Translations under genes and position numbers: made by a program | Assembly (NCBI GenBank): GCA_950022655.1 | Contig: OX465580.1 | Location: 46,374,028 to 46,438,027, forward strand | Length of the DNA: 64,000 nt | DNA from: Alentia gelatinosa | Lineage: Eukaryota; Annelida; Polychaeta; Phyllodocida; Polynoidae | Direction: 5' to 3' | Notes under the pieces: model-generated | The model's input: only the letters and a program-made list of their open reading frames with translations | Told to the model about the DNA's origin: nothing | Database searches by the model: none | Shown: piece after piece, positions 11,167-22,509 of the stretch | How positions within the stretch are numbered: position 1 is the stretch's first letter | How the letters are laid out: every line of letters starts with the position of its first letter

Positions 11167-11540
11167 TGTCGACATCCTCATTGTCTCGTTGGGTGATAAT
11201 GGCTCCTATGCACAGATCGGATGCGTCCGTGTACAGATGGAATGGCTTCGAGAGTTCTGGGAATGCCATGACTTGGCTAGACACTAATGTGTCCGTCAGA
11301 CCCTCCCACGCGCGGTATGTGGACTCATTCCACTCGAAACGGGCATTTTTCTTTTTCATAGCGGCCAACGGGGCAGCTAACTCTACGAAGTTGGGGATGC
11401 ACTGCCAGTAGTAGCTAGCCATCCCCAGGAACCTTTGGATGCCCTTCACATCATGAGGCAGAGCCATTTCCTTAATGGCAGCTACCTTGTCTTCATCCGG
11501 GCGGATCCCCTTGGTCCCTATGATGAACCCGAGGAGCTTA
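11167..11540 (-). pseudogene. Ty3 RT C-terminus and start of RNase H
   Basis: Contains KLLGFIIGTKGIRPDEDKV, IQRFLGMASYY, FVELAAPLAAM and FHLYTDASDLCIGAIITQ, the standard run from RT connection to the first RNase H Asp in Ty3 elements. LINE-A lies on its left-strand entry side (11541) and LINE-B on its exit side (11166). Confidence 0.88.
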
Positions 11541-11848
11541 TTTGTTTGTTTGTTTAGTTTAACGTCCAATTTGTTCAATTAGACTTACTTTGGTTTTCTT
11601 TACTCAAATTTGCATATCCTGTTGGAATAACAAGCTTTGCTGCCTGGTTAATCGAGGCATCTTACTTTTCTCAATCATATCTTATCGAAAATCTTACATT
11701 CCCTGAGGAAGTCAAGAATTCCTTTCTTGCCAGTGTTATGGAAAACACTGCGCATTGTTGTCGCATTCTTCAGGAATTTCTTCCTGCTCCCTTTGGTGGT
11801 CTGACAATGTAGCATGAGATGTTTTACACTCAGCGGAGTGTTGCATGT
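11541..11848 (-). mobile_element. LINE-A 3' fragment (308 bp) inserted in the Ty3 RT
   Basis: The tail TTTG(n)-TAGTTTAACGTCC starts at 11541, and the C-terminal Cys/His end of ORF2 (TCNTPLSVKHL to KIFDKI) is included. On the right the LINE ends at 11848 and Ty3 resumes with the codons of HADEI. On the left Ty3 resumes with KLLGF. The flanks meet in frame with at most 1 bp of overlap, so there is essentially no target-site duplication. Confidence 0.9.
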
Positions 11849-12660
11849 AATCTCATCAGCATGGAACTGGCACTTCTGAGAGTTTACTGTGAGATTGTTC
11901 TCCTCTAGGGTCCTGAGTACCTGTCGGATATGCTCCTCGTGATCATGTTCGTTCCGTGAATAACACATGATGTCATCAAGGTAGACAAGCACAAACTTGG
12001 ACAGGACCTTGTTGATATGTCGCTGCCAGACTGCCCCACTGTTCTTTAAACCAGCAGGCATCACATTCCACTCATACAGACCCATGTGAGTCACCATGGC
12101 TGTCTTTTCCTTGCTCATCTACCTCTATCTGCCAATATGATGATTTCAGGTCCATGGTAGTAAATACCTCGGCTCCTTGAAGTTGGTCGAAGATGTCCTA
12201 CACTACGGGCATCGGATGGGCATCCTTAACTGTGATGGCATTTAGCCTGCGGTAATTGACGACGCAGCGCGCAGACCCATCAGGTTTCGGTACGATCAAT
12301 ACCGGGGATGCCCAGGGGCTGGAACTAGGGCGTATCAGCCCTTTTTCCAACAATTTGTTAATCTCTCCCTCCACCACCCCTCTTTTCTGGAGGGGGACAT
12401 GGTACAGACCGGCTGGACATTTTCGGTGGTGATAAACATCTTTACCCCTTGGGCCCGACCGAGCAGTTGGTTAACACATTAGGGAAAAGCCTTGCCCATT
12501 TGTCGAGGTCACTGTGCACCCCACACATGTCCACACCCTCATCTAGAGCACTGGTACGTTTCCATCATGACATGAATCAACCCTTTCACACAGTCTACGC
12601 TAGCTTCTAGAATTTTTAACCCATCTATTCCTAAGAGCACAGTGTGCATCATACTATATA
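11849..12660 (-). pseudogene. Ty3 reverse transcriptase, main part
   Basis: Frames on the minus strand show SPWASPVL and KPDGSARCVVNYRRLN, then DLKSSYWQIEV, MPAGLKNSGAVWQR and the catalytic YLDDI near 11980. There is a frameshift close to 12120 (between WQIEVDE and KTAMVTH) and in-frame stops upstream, for example near 12195. The family uses YLDD, as here. Nonfunctional. Confidence 0.87.
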
Positions 12661-13224
12661 CTATACTATATACATGGGGATGTGTTTCCCCTTGAGTCTT
12701 ACGAGGGCCACCCCTCTAGGAGGGATATCGTAACCCGACAACGATTTCAATTTGACCCCAGGGGTCAGAAAGGGAGGGAGCCCCTTTTTGGTGACCGGAT
12801 GTCTCCAGATGTCTGTCCTGATCATTGAGCGGCATGCACCGGTGTCAGCCAGAGTGCTCAGCCTGAGCCCATCGGTCTCCAAAAGAAACGTCACCTGACC
12901 GTCCCACACACCAATTAGTTTCCCTGGTTGATGGGATAGGGGTTGAACGAATCCATCTGTGGGGCCGATCCCCATCCAGGGTATTCTAGCCCGGGGTTGT
13001 TTGTTACCGAGGCAGGGGCGACCTGGCCCCATGCCAGGTGTGCTACAGCAGCCTGCTGGGGAAGGGACACCCTAGCTCTAAACCAGAAAGACCATGGCGG
13101 CCTGAGGAGCAGGCTCAATGTGTCCGATTTTCTGGCAGTTCCAGCATCGGACTTGGGACCCGGACTGGATATTGTTGTTGCTCTTGTTACTGAACAAGGT
13201 CTCCCTTCCCATGTACATGTTGAG
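12661..13224 (-). pseudogene. Ty3 gag end (degenerate zinc knuckle) and aspartic protease
   Basis: The ORF 13032-12661 has the protease signature LADTGACRSMI, with the catalytic Asp in DTGA, and downstream Gly-rich strands (LSGYDIPPRGVALV). Upstream, near 13110-13160, CWNCQKIGH resembles the start of a CCHC knuckle, but its last Cys is not evident. Gag proper is lost; LINE-A begins at 13225. Confidence 0.75.
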
Positions 13225-14078
13225 TTTGTTTGTTTGTTTGTTTGGGTAGTTTAACGTCCAATTTGTTCAATTAGACTTACTTTGGTTTTCTTCACTCAAA
13301 TTTGCATATCCTGTTGGAATAACAAGCTATGCTGCCTGGTTAATCGAGGCATCTTACTTTTCTCAATCATATCTTATCGAAAATCTTACATTCCCTGAGG
13401 AAGTCAAGAATTTCTTTCTTCCCAGTGTTATGGAAAACACTGCACATTGTTGGCGCATTCTTCAGGAATTTCTTCCTGTTCTCTTTGAAGGCCTGACAAT
13501 GCAGCATGAGATGTTTTACACTCAGCAGAGTGTTGCATGTCTGGCACACAGGTGCTACTTCACCTCTTAGGAGGTGCCCATGTGTCAGTTTGGTGTGACC
13601 GGTCCGCAGACGGGTAAGTTTCACCTGTTCAGTTCGTGTCAGGTTGTCTTTCCTAAAGTTTTGGCCACTAGCCACTACAAGCCCTCCATGCTTCCAGGTG
13701 GTGTCATATGCCTTCTCAAGATCAAAGAAGACTGCCACCACATGTTCTTTGGTTAAGCCCTCATGGATCCAGCTTTCTAGACGGACTAAATGGTCAGTGG
13801 TGCTGCATCCTTTACAGAAACCTGACTGATAGGGAGTCAACAAGTCGTTGGACTCAAGTACCACACCAGTCTGTTGTTCACCAGTCTTTCCATGGTCTTT
13901 GCCATACAGCTGGGCATTGCTATTGGCCTGTAGCTTGAGGCTATACTGGGATCTTTCCCTGGTTTGGGGATTGGTATCACAGTTGCCTCAGACCAGGATG
14001 GTGGACAGTTGCCAGTTGTCCAAATGTTGTTGAACACCTCCAGGAGCAGGTTGAGAGCATCATCTGGAAGATGTTTTA
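13225..14078 (-). mobile_element. LINE-A copy with an internal deletion of about 1.6 kb
   Basis: The tail begins at 13225. The C-terminal Cys/His region runs to about 13679 (VVASGQNFRKDN) and is joined directly to RT sequence (LVRLESW...EKAYDTTWKHG). Compared with the 51.5-53.9 kb copy, the RT core, thumb and RNase H are missing. A few filler bases lie at the joint near 13680-13690. The copy ends at 14078 within the RT region (HLPDDALNLLLEVF). Confidence 0.87.
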
Positions 14079-14394
14079 GGTGGTAGTGGAGGCAGCCTGG
14101 AATGATGGCCGAGCACCCGTCTTCAGGGCCGTCTTTCCCGGCATCACCGCAGCCTCCTACCACGTCTTCAAGCTTGCCTACTTTCCTGTCCCCATCGGTC
14201 AAGACAACCTTCGAGTCATCGCCGGACCAGCCATAGTTGTCGTCCAGCAACTTTATTCCCGAGAGATGTTTTGGTCAGAGACCTTGTGTGTGTCACCCAC
14301 TTATGGTGAGCACTGTGCTGACATGTGAGTCCGCCTTGGTCTCTGGCACACAGCTGTCAGCACACCAGTGGAAGGGTCCATCAACCCTTTCCTT
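14079..14394. other. Unassigned 316-bp segment
   Basis: A plus-strand ORF (14080-14328) and a minus-strand ORF both run through it. Neither shows a domain I recognise. It lies between LINE-A and the piggyBac hairpin repeats and could be flanking unique DNA. Confidence 0.4.
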
Positions 14395-14520
14395 ACCGAT
14401 GCTGTCTTGAGGCAGCACCGCAAGAATACCGATGCTGCCTAGAGGCAGCACCATAAAAATACAAATGCTGCCTCAAAGCAGCACTATGGGAATACCGATG
14501 CTGCCTTAAGGCAGCTTTTT
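14395..14520. repeat. Four short hairpin repeats (GCTGCCT..AGGCAGC) at the piggyBac-1 5' end
   Basis: Four copies spaced about 30-35 bp each contain an imperfect palindrome of the type GATGCTGCCTnnAGGCAGC. They follow TCAACCCTTTCC (14387-14398), which may be a mutated TTAA target site plus the CCCTTT-type terminus seen in piggyBac elements. They probably form the subterminal region bound by the transposase. Confidence 0.55.
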
Positions 14521-14715
14521 CGTATTCTTATGCATTTTATATATTTTAATAAATAATGGTCAGATTTTAAAAAAAAGTTCAGTATATATAGAAAACAATA
14601 TTATTTTAATTATTCGGGTGGAATTAATACGACAGCGTTGCCATGGTTATGTTTATACATGATTATATAAGGTACAAAGTGGCGCGAACTCGCAGTCATC
14701 GCAATCGGCGCCACC

Positions 14716-17010
14716 ATGGCCAATTCGGACTATGAGGATGACATTCCTATAACTGAATTACATCTTCTTGAAAATTTGGGTGACGAATTTGATAATGATT
14801 TGGAGTTTGAGCACGAGAGAAATGTCTCAGATAGCGAATCTGACAATATTTCTGATTCTGAGGATGACAACACCTGCGTGGCGGACCTTGTCACGAGTAC
14901 GACTCAGTGCGGGCGCCATTGGGTGCATGTTTGTTTGTTTGTTGGTTTGATTTAACGTCCAGTTAATCATTAGAGGTTCTCACCAGACTTACTCAAGGTT
15001 CTTTTACACCACGTGGGTGGTGATCGAATCTATGTGATGAATTCAGGTAGAAATCTCACCCCTACACATTTACCGAGGTGAGAGTTCTTTTACTTCCCAC
15101 ACCACATAGACATGGTATGAGAAGGATGGCCTTTGATTTAGCAGTAAATCTACCACTGCTGGGGGTGGGACTCGAACCCACAAAGGCTTACAACCTTGGG
15201 GTTACAAGTCCGGTGCTCTAACCACTGAGCTAAAGTAAAGGCAAGGCTAAGCTCCATGATCTGAAAGAGTTTGCAGAAGGACCTGGACCAACCCCCACAA
15301 TTGATATGACGGCTACAAAGATAATATCTGACTTCTTCCGTGTTTTTTTTACTGTTGGCTTCCTGGAGTCTCGTAAACTACACAAATGACTACGCCACAA
15401 GCAAGAGCAAGAGCGCCCCTGACAAGTCAAAAAAATTGTCTGCTTGGGTCAACGTCGCTCCGACAGAGATGCTACGCTTTATAAGTTTGACATTTCTAAT
15501 GGGAATTTTGAGGAAGCCGCAACTCCACCACTACTGGTCGAGTATTCAAGAATTCTGCACACCTGGAATTCGTTCCATGATGACTCGTTCCAGATTTATT
15601 GCCATTCTAAGGTAAATAGGCGTTTATTCTAGTCATAATATCAACGTGATCCACAACTGGAAGTTCTGTTTCAAAGCGAGGCCGGCACAAAATAGATTCA
15701 CTCATTTGGCGCAAATGTTGGGTTATCGCTGTTAAACATTAATTTAAAATGACAATTCTTTTACAGGTGCCAGATATGATAGTCTAAAATACATTACTAA
15801 CCAAGGAAACTGTTTCTTTTTGCTAGGTACATCCATTAAGCTCCAGACATGAAGGGGACCGACACCACGGCCACGACTGCACCTGCCCCCGGAGCGAGTG
15901 CAGCCGTGTCAGATCCAATTGCCGGCACAAGACGAGATCCAGTTCCCATGGTCTCTTGGATTTTTGAACATGCGAATAATATATTTACTAATGTCTATAT
16001 ACCAAGAAAAGAGTTGTCCATAGATGAAAGTATGGTGAAGCATAAGGGTCAAACTCGCCATCGGCAATATATGCCCAATAAGCCTGTGAAATGGGGCCTA
16101 AAATGTTGGGTTCTTGCTGAGTCTGCTACGGGTTATATTCTCCATTTGATGCCTTTCTTTGGTCGCACTGATTCAGGAAAGAAAACAACTACAGAAGCAA
16201 TCATTATGTCTTTGATGAAAGGTGCCAACCTATTGAACAAGGGGTACCATGTATATATGGACAACTTTTACACTGGTGTCAACGTATTCGAAAGGCTAGC
16301 CGCCCGAAGAACTTATGCTTGTGGTACAGTGCGAGCAAATAGACGAGAGCTATCACCAAGAATGATGAAAAAAAAACACCCATCCCTTTGAAACAAAGGC
16401 GATTGTATATTTTCCCGTTGTGGTAACTTACTATTGTGGTTAGATAGGAAGGTGATCAGGGTTTTATCGAGTATTCATGGATCTGAAATGTCAACTACGA
16501 GGAGAACTCTCCGGAACAAGCTAGGTAAATTTTTTTAAAAAGAAATACTGTGTCCAGAGACTATTAAATCTTACTGTAGAAACATGGGAGGTGTAGATTT
16601 GGCAGACCAAATGATACAATACTACGGCTATGGGCGTAAAAGCCAGAAATGGACAAAAAAAATCATTTTCTTTGTTTGGTATTAAAATCAAATGCTCAAA
16701 TTCTCTACAACACTAGAAGTGCGGAAGAAAAGAAGATGTCTCTGTTCAAATTTACCCTCGGCCTCGTCCAGGAAATTAACAAAAGCAGACACTACTATTC
16801 CCCCTACTCCCAGTATCAACCATATAAAAAGTCATTGAATTTCTTGGCCGTAAATCCTACTGTAAGGTTTGCAGAGGTAAACGTATACAAGAAGATGAAC
16901 CTGGAAAGAGGCCCGCTCAAACTAAGTATGGTTGCTTGACATGCAAAGTTCCCCTTTGTGTTGATCCATGTTTCAGGTTATTTCATACGAAGGCGAACTA
17001 TCTTGATTAG
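14716..17010 (+). pseudogene. piggyBac-1 transposase pseudogene
   Basis: Start ATG at 14716 in a GCCACC context (MANSDYEDD), followed by an acidic N-terminus. A SINE then splits the gene at 14930-15232. The DDE_Tnp_1_7-like core follows: a frameshift in a T run near 15348, then ILRKPQLHHYW and MTRSRFIAILR. A splice donor lies at about 15611 and an acceptor at about 15825. Then YIH and an in-frame TAA, then ORF 15849-16391 with the first catalytic Asp in SIDESM (about 16023) and the second in YMDNFYTG (about 16260). The third Asp is in GGVDLADQM (about 16595). Further frameshifts surround 16680 and 16850. The C-terminal Cys-rich domain (CKVCRGKR, CLTCKVPLCVDPCF) ends near 17010. All three Asp survive, but the gene is dead. 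Confidence 0.9.
14930..15232 (-). mobile_element. tRNA-derived SINE copy 1, in piggyBac-1
   Basis: On the minus strand the head reads as a tRNA: A box at 15232-15214 (TAGCTCAGTGGTTAGAGCA) and B box at about 15180-15167 (GGGTTCGAGTCCC), with a TGT anticodon position as in tRNA-Thr. The body is about 220 bp and the 3' end is TGGACGTTAAATCAAACC plus AAAC repeats at 14930. Pol III transcription from the internal boxes is expected by analogy. The head lacks its first bases and no TSD was found. Confidence 0.85.
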
Positions 17011-17201
17011 ATTCAATGTGGACTATGGACATTGACAGGTGCGTGTTACACCTTGAGTTTGTATTTGTTTGTTTGTTTGGGTAGTTTAACGTCCAATTTG
17101 TTCAATTAGACTTACTTTGGTTTACTTTACTCAAATTTGCATATCCTTTTGGGAGAAAAAGTTATGCTGACTGGCTAATCCAGGCATCTTACTTTTCTCA
17201 A

Positions 17202-18567
17202 TCATATCTTATCGAAAATCTTACATTCCCTGAGGAAGTCAAGAATTTCTTTCTTCCCAGTGTTATGGAAAACACTGTGCATTGTTGGCGCATTCTTAAG
17301 GAATTTCTTCCTGTTCTCTTTGAAGGCCTGACAGCATAGCATGAGATGTTTTACACTCAGCGAAGTGTTGCATGTCTGGCACACAGGTGCTACTTCACCT
17401 CTTAGGAGATGCCCATGTGTCAGTTTGGTGTGACCGGTCCGCAGATGGGTCAGTTTCACCTGTTCAGTTCGTGTCAGGTTGTCTTTCTTAAAGTTTTGGT
17501 TAGTAGCCACTACAATTTCTCGTAGTTTGTTGTCTCTGGTGCAGTTCCAGAGTTTCTGCCAAGTTTTGTGAATGTGCTCCTTGGCCATTGGTTTCAGGTC
17601 TGTATGTGGAACCTTGTGGGCTCCAACTTGTCTGCTTAATCCACTTTTGGCTGCTTGATCTGCAGCTTCATTTCCTTCGATTCCGATATGACTCGGCAGC
17701 CAACACATGGCCACCTCTTTGCCATGTTCTCTCTTTAGGTCTGTGTATGACAGTTTGATGTCTCTGATGACAGCATTCTTTGCATCATGCTGTCCAATGG
17801 TTTGTAAACAAGATTTAGAGTCTGAGAAGACTATAAATGTCTTGTGTTGTGACATTTTCATCCAAGTCAAGGCATGCAATATTGCATTGGCCTCAGCAGT
17901 GAAAATGCTGCTCTTGCCATGGAGGGCTTTCTTCAGGTCACCGTATGGTGTATGGACTCCATAACCAACACGGTTACCGTCTTTTGAGCCATCGGTATAC
18001 ACCGGTACATGGTCTCATAGTCCTTGGCAGGGGTGTCACCTTTCTTGTTTTTTGCCAGGTCAAAGAGGATCGAGGGAGTTTCCTGGTCCCATGGAGGGGT
18101 TTCAGGTGGCCGCTCACCTCTTATTCTTTTCATTGGGATGCCTGCTTCTCGGTATTGAGCTCGTGCTCTGACCGGGAATGGTTTTATGGCATTTGGGTTG
18201 TCTTTGTACATTGGTTGATTTTCTTTGAAAATCAAGTTGTAGGCTGGGTTTCTTGGGTTGGCCCTAACTCTCATAGAGTATTGTAGAGACAGTCCCTCCC
18301 GTCGCAGATGGAGTGGGGGGATTCCTGCTTCTACATACAGGCTTTGGGCAGGTGTTGTTCTAAATGCTCCTAGGCACAGTCGTAGACCTTGGTTCTGGAC
18401 AGGTTTTAACCTGTCCAGGTAAGATTTTGCCGCTGACTCATACACAACTGATCCATAGTCCAGTTGTGATTGGATGTACATCTTGTACAGAGTAAGCAGT
18501 GTTTCACAGTTAGTGCCCCAGTCAGGGTGACTGAGGACCTTCAGAAGGTTCATGGCTTTCTGACATT
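17202..18567 (-). pseudogene. LINE-A ORF2 C-terminal half (thumb, RNase H, Cys/His)
   Basis: Two overlapping frames, broken near 18000. RNase H motifs: YTDGSKDGN, TAEANAILHAL, FSDSKSCLQ, WLPSHIG and IEGNEAADQAA. It ends VCQTCNTSLSVKHLML and KIFDKI. The frame break lies right at the first RNase H Asp region (CIPMAQKTV versus YTDGSKDG). The DEDD residues are all present. Likely inactive. Confidence 0.88.
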
Positions 18568-19943
18568 TTCTGGAGACTGAGGGAAGGTTTGTCCACGCAT
18601 CCTCGTCTACGACAGAAGTGAACTGCACATGTCTTGGTCTCAGAGAATTTGAAGCCATTTTTGTCACTCCAAACATGAAGTTCGTCTAGAGTTTGCTGCA
18701 GTTTTCTTTCTACTGTGTGCATGAATCTGCCCTTGTAGCAGATGACAAAGTCATCTACATAGAGGCAGCAGTTGACATCCTTCTTTAGTTGTTTCGCTAT
18801 GTCGTTGATCTTAATGCCAAACAGGGTGACAGAGAGGACACAGCCCTGGGGTACACCCATTTCCTGGTCGACTCTCTGGGTGATGGCACTTCCGATGAGA
18901 ACACTGAACGTCCTGTTAGTCAAGAATCGTTTAATGAACCCCGTCAGTCTTCCTCTCAAACCCATTTGCTGGATGTCCCTCAGGATGCCGTGCTTCCAGG
19001 TGGTGTCATATGCCTTCTCCAGATCAAAGAAGACTGCAACCACATGTTCTTTGTTGGTAAAACCCTCACGGATCCAGCTTTCCAGATTGACTAAATGGTC
19101 AGTGGTGCTGCGTCCTTTACGGAAGCCTGACTGATAGGGAGTCAACAAGTTGTTGGATTCTAAGTACCATACCAGTCTGTTGTTCACCAGTCTTTCCATG
19201 GTCTTTGCCATACAGCTGGTCATAGCTATTGGCCTGTAGCTCGAGGCAATACTGGGATCCTTCCCTGGTTTGGGGATTGGTATCACCGTCGCTTCAGACC
19301 AGGATGGTGGATAGTTGCCAGTTGTCCAAATGTTGTTGAACACCTCCAGGAGCAGGTTGAGAGCATCATCTGGAAGATGTTTTAACATTTGATAGTGTAT
19401 GTCGTCAGGGCCAGGGCAGGAGTCCCTTGCCTGGGAAAGGGCTTGTCTTAACTCCTCCATGGTGAAAAGCCTATTATAGGTTTCCTTGTTATTGGAGGAA
19501 AAGTCAAGTCTCCTTGCCTCCTCCCTCCCTTTGTTCCGTAGGAAGGTGTTTGAGCAGTTTTTTGATGAGGAGACATTGCTGAAGTGGTTCCCAAGGGCAT
19601 TTGAAATGTCCTTGTTCACTTCTAATATCTCCCCACCTTTCTTGAGATGGTGGACAGTAGATGAGGTGCCTCCATTTAGTTTCTTCACCTCCTTCCACAC
19701 TTTCCGCATTGGAGTTGTACTGGAGAGGGAATTAACATACCTATGGAAGGACTCTCGTCTTTCTGCCTTGTATGTTTGGACCGTTTTTGCACGGGTTTGT
19801 AGGTACTGGTGCATATTCTCGTCTGTGATGTCATTGTTGAACCGGCGGAGAGCTCTCCGGCGTTCTCTCCTGGCTTCACGGCACTTGCCGTTAAACCAGG
19901 GAGGGGGTCTCCGCTTATTTCCTTGGGAGTTTTTCCCATACAC
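18568..19943 (-). CDS. LINE-A ORF2: linker and reverse transcriptase (open, 473 codons)
   Basis: An open frame from the Met at 19943. A basic linker (KCREARRERRRALRRF) leads into RT motifs in order: IPIPKPGKD, YRPIAM, SGFRKGRSTTDHL, FFDLEKAYDTTW (motif A Asp), GVPQGCVLS and YVDDFVICYK (motif C). The frame leaves the LINE consensus after PSLSLQ because of the 100-bp deletion near 18570, and ends out of frame at 18522. This is one of the best preserved RT cores here. The lone Met is not the true ORF2 start, which lies upstream in the endonuclease. Confidence 0.85.
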
Positions 19944-20182
19944 ATACTACTTACTTCCCTAAGGGTTTCTGTAAAGTACTGTACCGGGTCGGCCTCTCTT
20001 TCTTTTATTAGTGGCCATGAACGGAAGGAGGTGTCACACAGGCCTTGGAACTGTTCCCAGTCGGCCTTGTGTAACTTCCATCTTGGTGGTCTTTCCGTAT
20101 CGTTGCCTCTTTTTTCTTTGGAAAATTTTGGGGTCAGTTAGTGTCAGGTCGATTGAGGAGAAAGTGCCAGATGCAGGGTGGA
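19944..20182 (-). pseudogene. LINE-A endonuclease C-terminal remnant
   Basis: Minus-strand DNA matches the end of the endonuclease region in the 45 kb and 57 kb copies (the PASGTF and LTDP region and the segment before the basic linker). Truncation point at about 20182. Confidence 0.7.
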
Positions 20183-21128
20183 TCTAGATGTTACATCTAT
20201 GTCTTTTTCTCTTATTTCATAACTTTTGAACATATTGGCCTTCATGCCTTCTTATATTTACATGTCTCTTTTTTTAATGGGTTACATACGAGCCCTGGGC
20301 AGGAGGATTGCCCCACTGGTATGAGTTTTCCAGTTGATTGGCCCATCACTAGAAGGTACCTCAAAGCTTCCCCGCTGGTCGACCTAGTTAGGGTCGCGCC
20401 CTTAGCTATAGTGGCCACGGTGGAATGGAGGCGGCCTTATGACTGGGAGCCAATTTTTAAGTCACATCGCCCCAGGTTGGGATGTGGGCTCATGGGTTGT
20501 TGTTTTGTGTTTCATACACAAAATGTTGTGGGGGTAGTAGTTGTAGGTACCCTACTCCGCGAGTATTTTACTACAATTTAGACTCAAATCTTGCCTCAAC
20601 GGCATATATTTTCAAAATTCATTTATATTATCCAGATCTACTACACTCAGTAATGGGTCAATAGGCATATATGGCACCTTGGGGAGCCTAAAGACTTCCT
20701 GAAATAATAGTGTAAGGGGACAATTAATTTAGGCATCAATGTTATTCTACCAATCCTTAATCATTTATACTACCCTTATCCTAGCGACTCAGTCATCATG
20801 TATATAATTTTATAACCTTCACTGAGTTCGGAAACCTATCAATGAGTTTGCTAGACTACAAATTACTTGTATATATACCTATATGACAATATGTTATTCA
20901 AAATGGTTTCAAATTAATGTGGTACAGCTATACAGGTCACCTCCATTACATATTCATGGTCTAAAGACCTGCTAGATTTAGAACCTTACCAAAATTTCTA
21001 TTCAAAATTTACGATAATATGCTGTATTTAGAGATATTATTGTTTAGAATAATCTCGAGGTGAGAATGTTTACACTCCCAGAATCTTCCGAATTGCAACC
21101 AAATTATGGTCAATCAGACACCTGTAAA
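20183..21128. other. 946 bp without recognisable gene or element
   Basis: AT-rich with a GC-richer island near 20290-20560. Two short plus-strand ORFs are present with no domain. It is flanked by LINE-A (left) and LINE-C2 (right). Probably the pre-insertion locus or an old unidentified repeat. Confidence 0.5.
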
Positions 21129-21272
21129 TTTGGTTTGGTTTAGTTTGGTTGATTTAACGTCCAATAATCATAATTAACTGTTATAAGACTGCTGTGGTTA
21201 ACACTTTTCTAAGTAGGCCCTAGCTGAAGTGTAGGGTCTATTGCCTGGAAGGACCAGGCAATGTACTGGTTT

Positions 21273-22064
21273 TTATAACTTTTCAAAAATCTTGGACTCC
21301 CTAAGGAATCCAAGAATTTCTTTTTTGCCAGTGTTGGGGAACACACTGTGCATTGATGTTGCATTTTTCAGGAATGTTTCCCTGCTTTTCTGAGTTACCT
21401 GACAATGAAGCATGAGATGTTTTACACTCAAAGGAGTGTTGCATGGTTGGCACACAGGTGCTAAGTCACCTCTCAAGAGGTGTCCATGTGTCAGCCTGGT
21501 GTGACCAGTCCGCAGACGGGTCAGTTTCACCTGTTCCAATCTTGTCAGGTTTCCTTGTCTGAAAGTTTGGTTGATAGATGGTATTATCTCTCGTAGTTTG
21601 TTATTTCTAGTGCCATTCCAGGCACTTTGCCAGCTTTTTAGTAAAAACTCGTTCGTCATTGGTAGCAGATCAGTAAATGGAACTGTATCAGGTCCATATT
21701 GTCTGCTCAGTGCTTTCTTAGCTGCATGATCTGCAGCTTCATTACCCTCAATTCCAATATGGCTTGGGAGCCAGCAAATAACTAGTTCTTTGCCATGGTC
21801 TCTCTTCAGTTCTGTATAGGACTGCTTGATGTCCTTTATGATTGGGTTCTTTGGGTTATGTTGGCCAATAGCCTGCAAGCAGGATTTGGAGTCTGAGAAG
21901 ACAATGAACTTCTCATGGTTGGACACCTTCATCCAAGCTAGTGACTGCAGTATAGCATTCGCCTCAGCAGTGAAGATACTACTTCTGCTGTGTAAGGCCT
22001 TTTTCAGGTTCCCATATGGTGTGTGGACAGCAAAGCCAACACGGTTTCCATCTTTTGAACCATC
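21273..22064 (-). pseudogene. LINE-C2 RNase H and C-terminal Cys/His motif
   Basis: The ORF 21932-21273 has FSDSKSCLQ, WLPSHIG, IEGNEAADHAA and a C-terminal CQPCNTPLSVKHLMLHC. The first Asp motif (DGSKDG) and the Glu are just upstream near 22060-21970 but are separated by the SINE and by the frame. It is a distinct family from LINE-A at about the level of 70 percent protein identity by eye. Confidence 0.82.
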
Positions 22065-22076
22065 TGTGTAGATGGG

Positions 22077-22497
22077 TTTGTTTGTGGGTTTGATTTAACG
22101 TCCAGTTTACCATTGAAGGTTCTCACCAGACTTTCTCAAGGTTCTTTTACACCACAAGGGTGGTGATCGAATCTATGAAATGAATTTAGGAAGAAATCCC
22201 ACCCCTACACATTTACCGAGGTGAGAGTTCTTTTACTTCCCACACCACATAGACATGGTATGAGAAGGATTGGCCTTTGATAAAGCAGTAAATCTACCAC
22301 TGCTGGGGGGTGTAGGAGAAAAGTGGCTGCAGTGGGACCCGAATCAACAAAGTCCCGTGCTCTTTACCACTGAGCTAACTCCCCACCCACCCTGGTCACT
22401 TTAGTTATGCTGCAAGCGTATCCGGTCTGCACCACGAGGAGGCAAGGCGACCAAGAGGGTGAACAGATTGGTAATTTCTGTCCACTCCAGCAGACCA
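22077..22497 (-). mobile_element. SINE copy 2 (long subtype) with 12-bp TSD
   Basis: The TSD tgtgtagatggg lies at 22065-22076 and 22498-22509. The 3' tail TTTG...GATTTAACGTCCAG is at the left. The tRNA-like head (22290-22390) is followed to the right by about 100 extra bp, which are shared with SINE copy 4 (55640-55840) but not with copies 1 and 3. It is therefore a subtype with a 5' extension. Confidence 0.92.
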
Positions 22498-22509
22498 TGT
22501 GTAGATGGG

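Larger units (their letters stand above)
9300..13224 (-). mobile_element. Decayed Ty3-type LTR retrotransposon, internal region only
   Basis: Reading leftwards on the minus strand: a degenerate CCHC knuckle (near 13110-13160), aspartic protease (12661-13032), RT (12660-11849), RT end and RNase H start (11540-11167), RNase H remainder (9780-9300). LINE-A interrupts at 11541-11848 and LINE-B at 9781-11166. LINE-A also abuts its right edge at 13225. No integrase and no LTRs are seen. Frameshifts and stops occur throughout, so it is inactive. Confidence 0.88.
17064..20182 (-). mobile_element. LINE-A copy, 5'-truncated in the endonuclease, 3.1 kb
   Basis: Runs from the TTTG tail at 17064 through the Cys/His tail, RNase H, thumb, RT and linker to the endonuclease end near 20182, where the match to other copies stops. 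It lies just beyond the piggyBac-1 coding end. There is a deletion of about 100 bp near 18570 between short TTCT matches. TSD not found. Confidence 0.9.

Noticed and set aside
15160..15232. A genuine tRNA-Thr gene on the minus strand (also at 22290, 28650 and 55650)
   Set aside because: A and B boxes are clear, but each head continues into the same 200-bp body and AAAC tail with TSDs, so they are SINE heads. The acceptor stem is poor.
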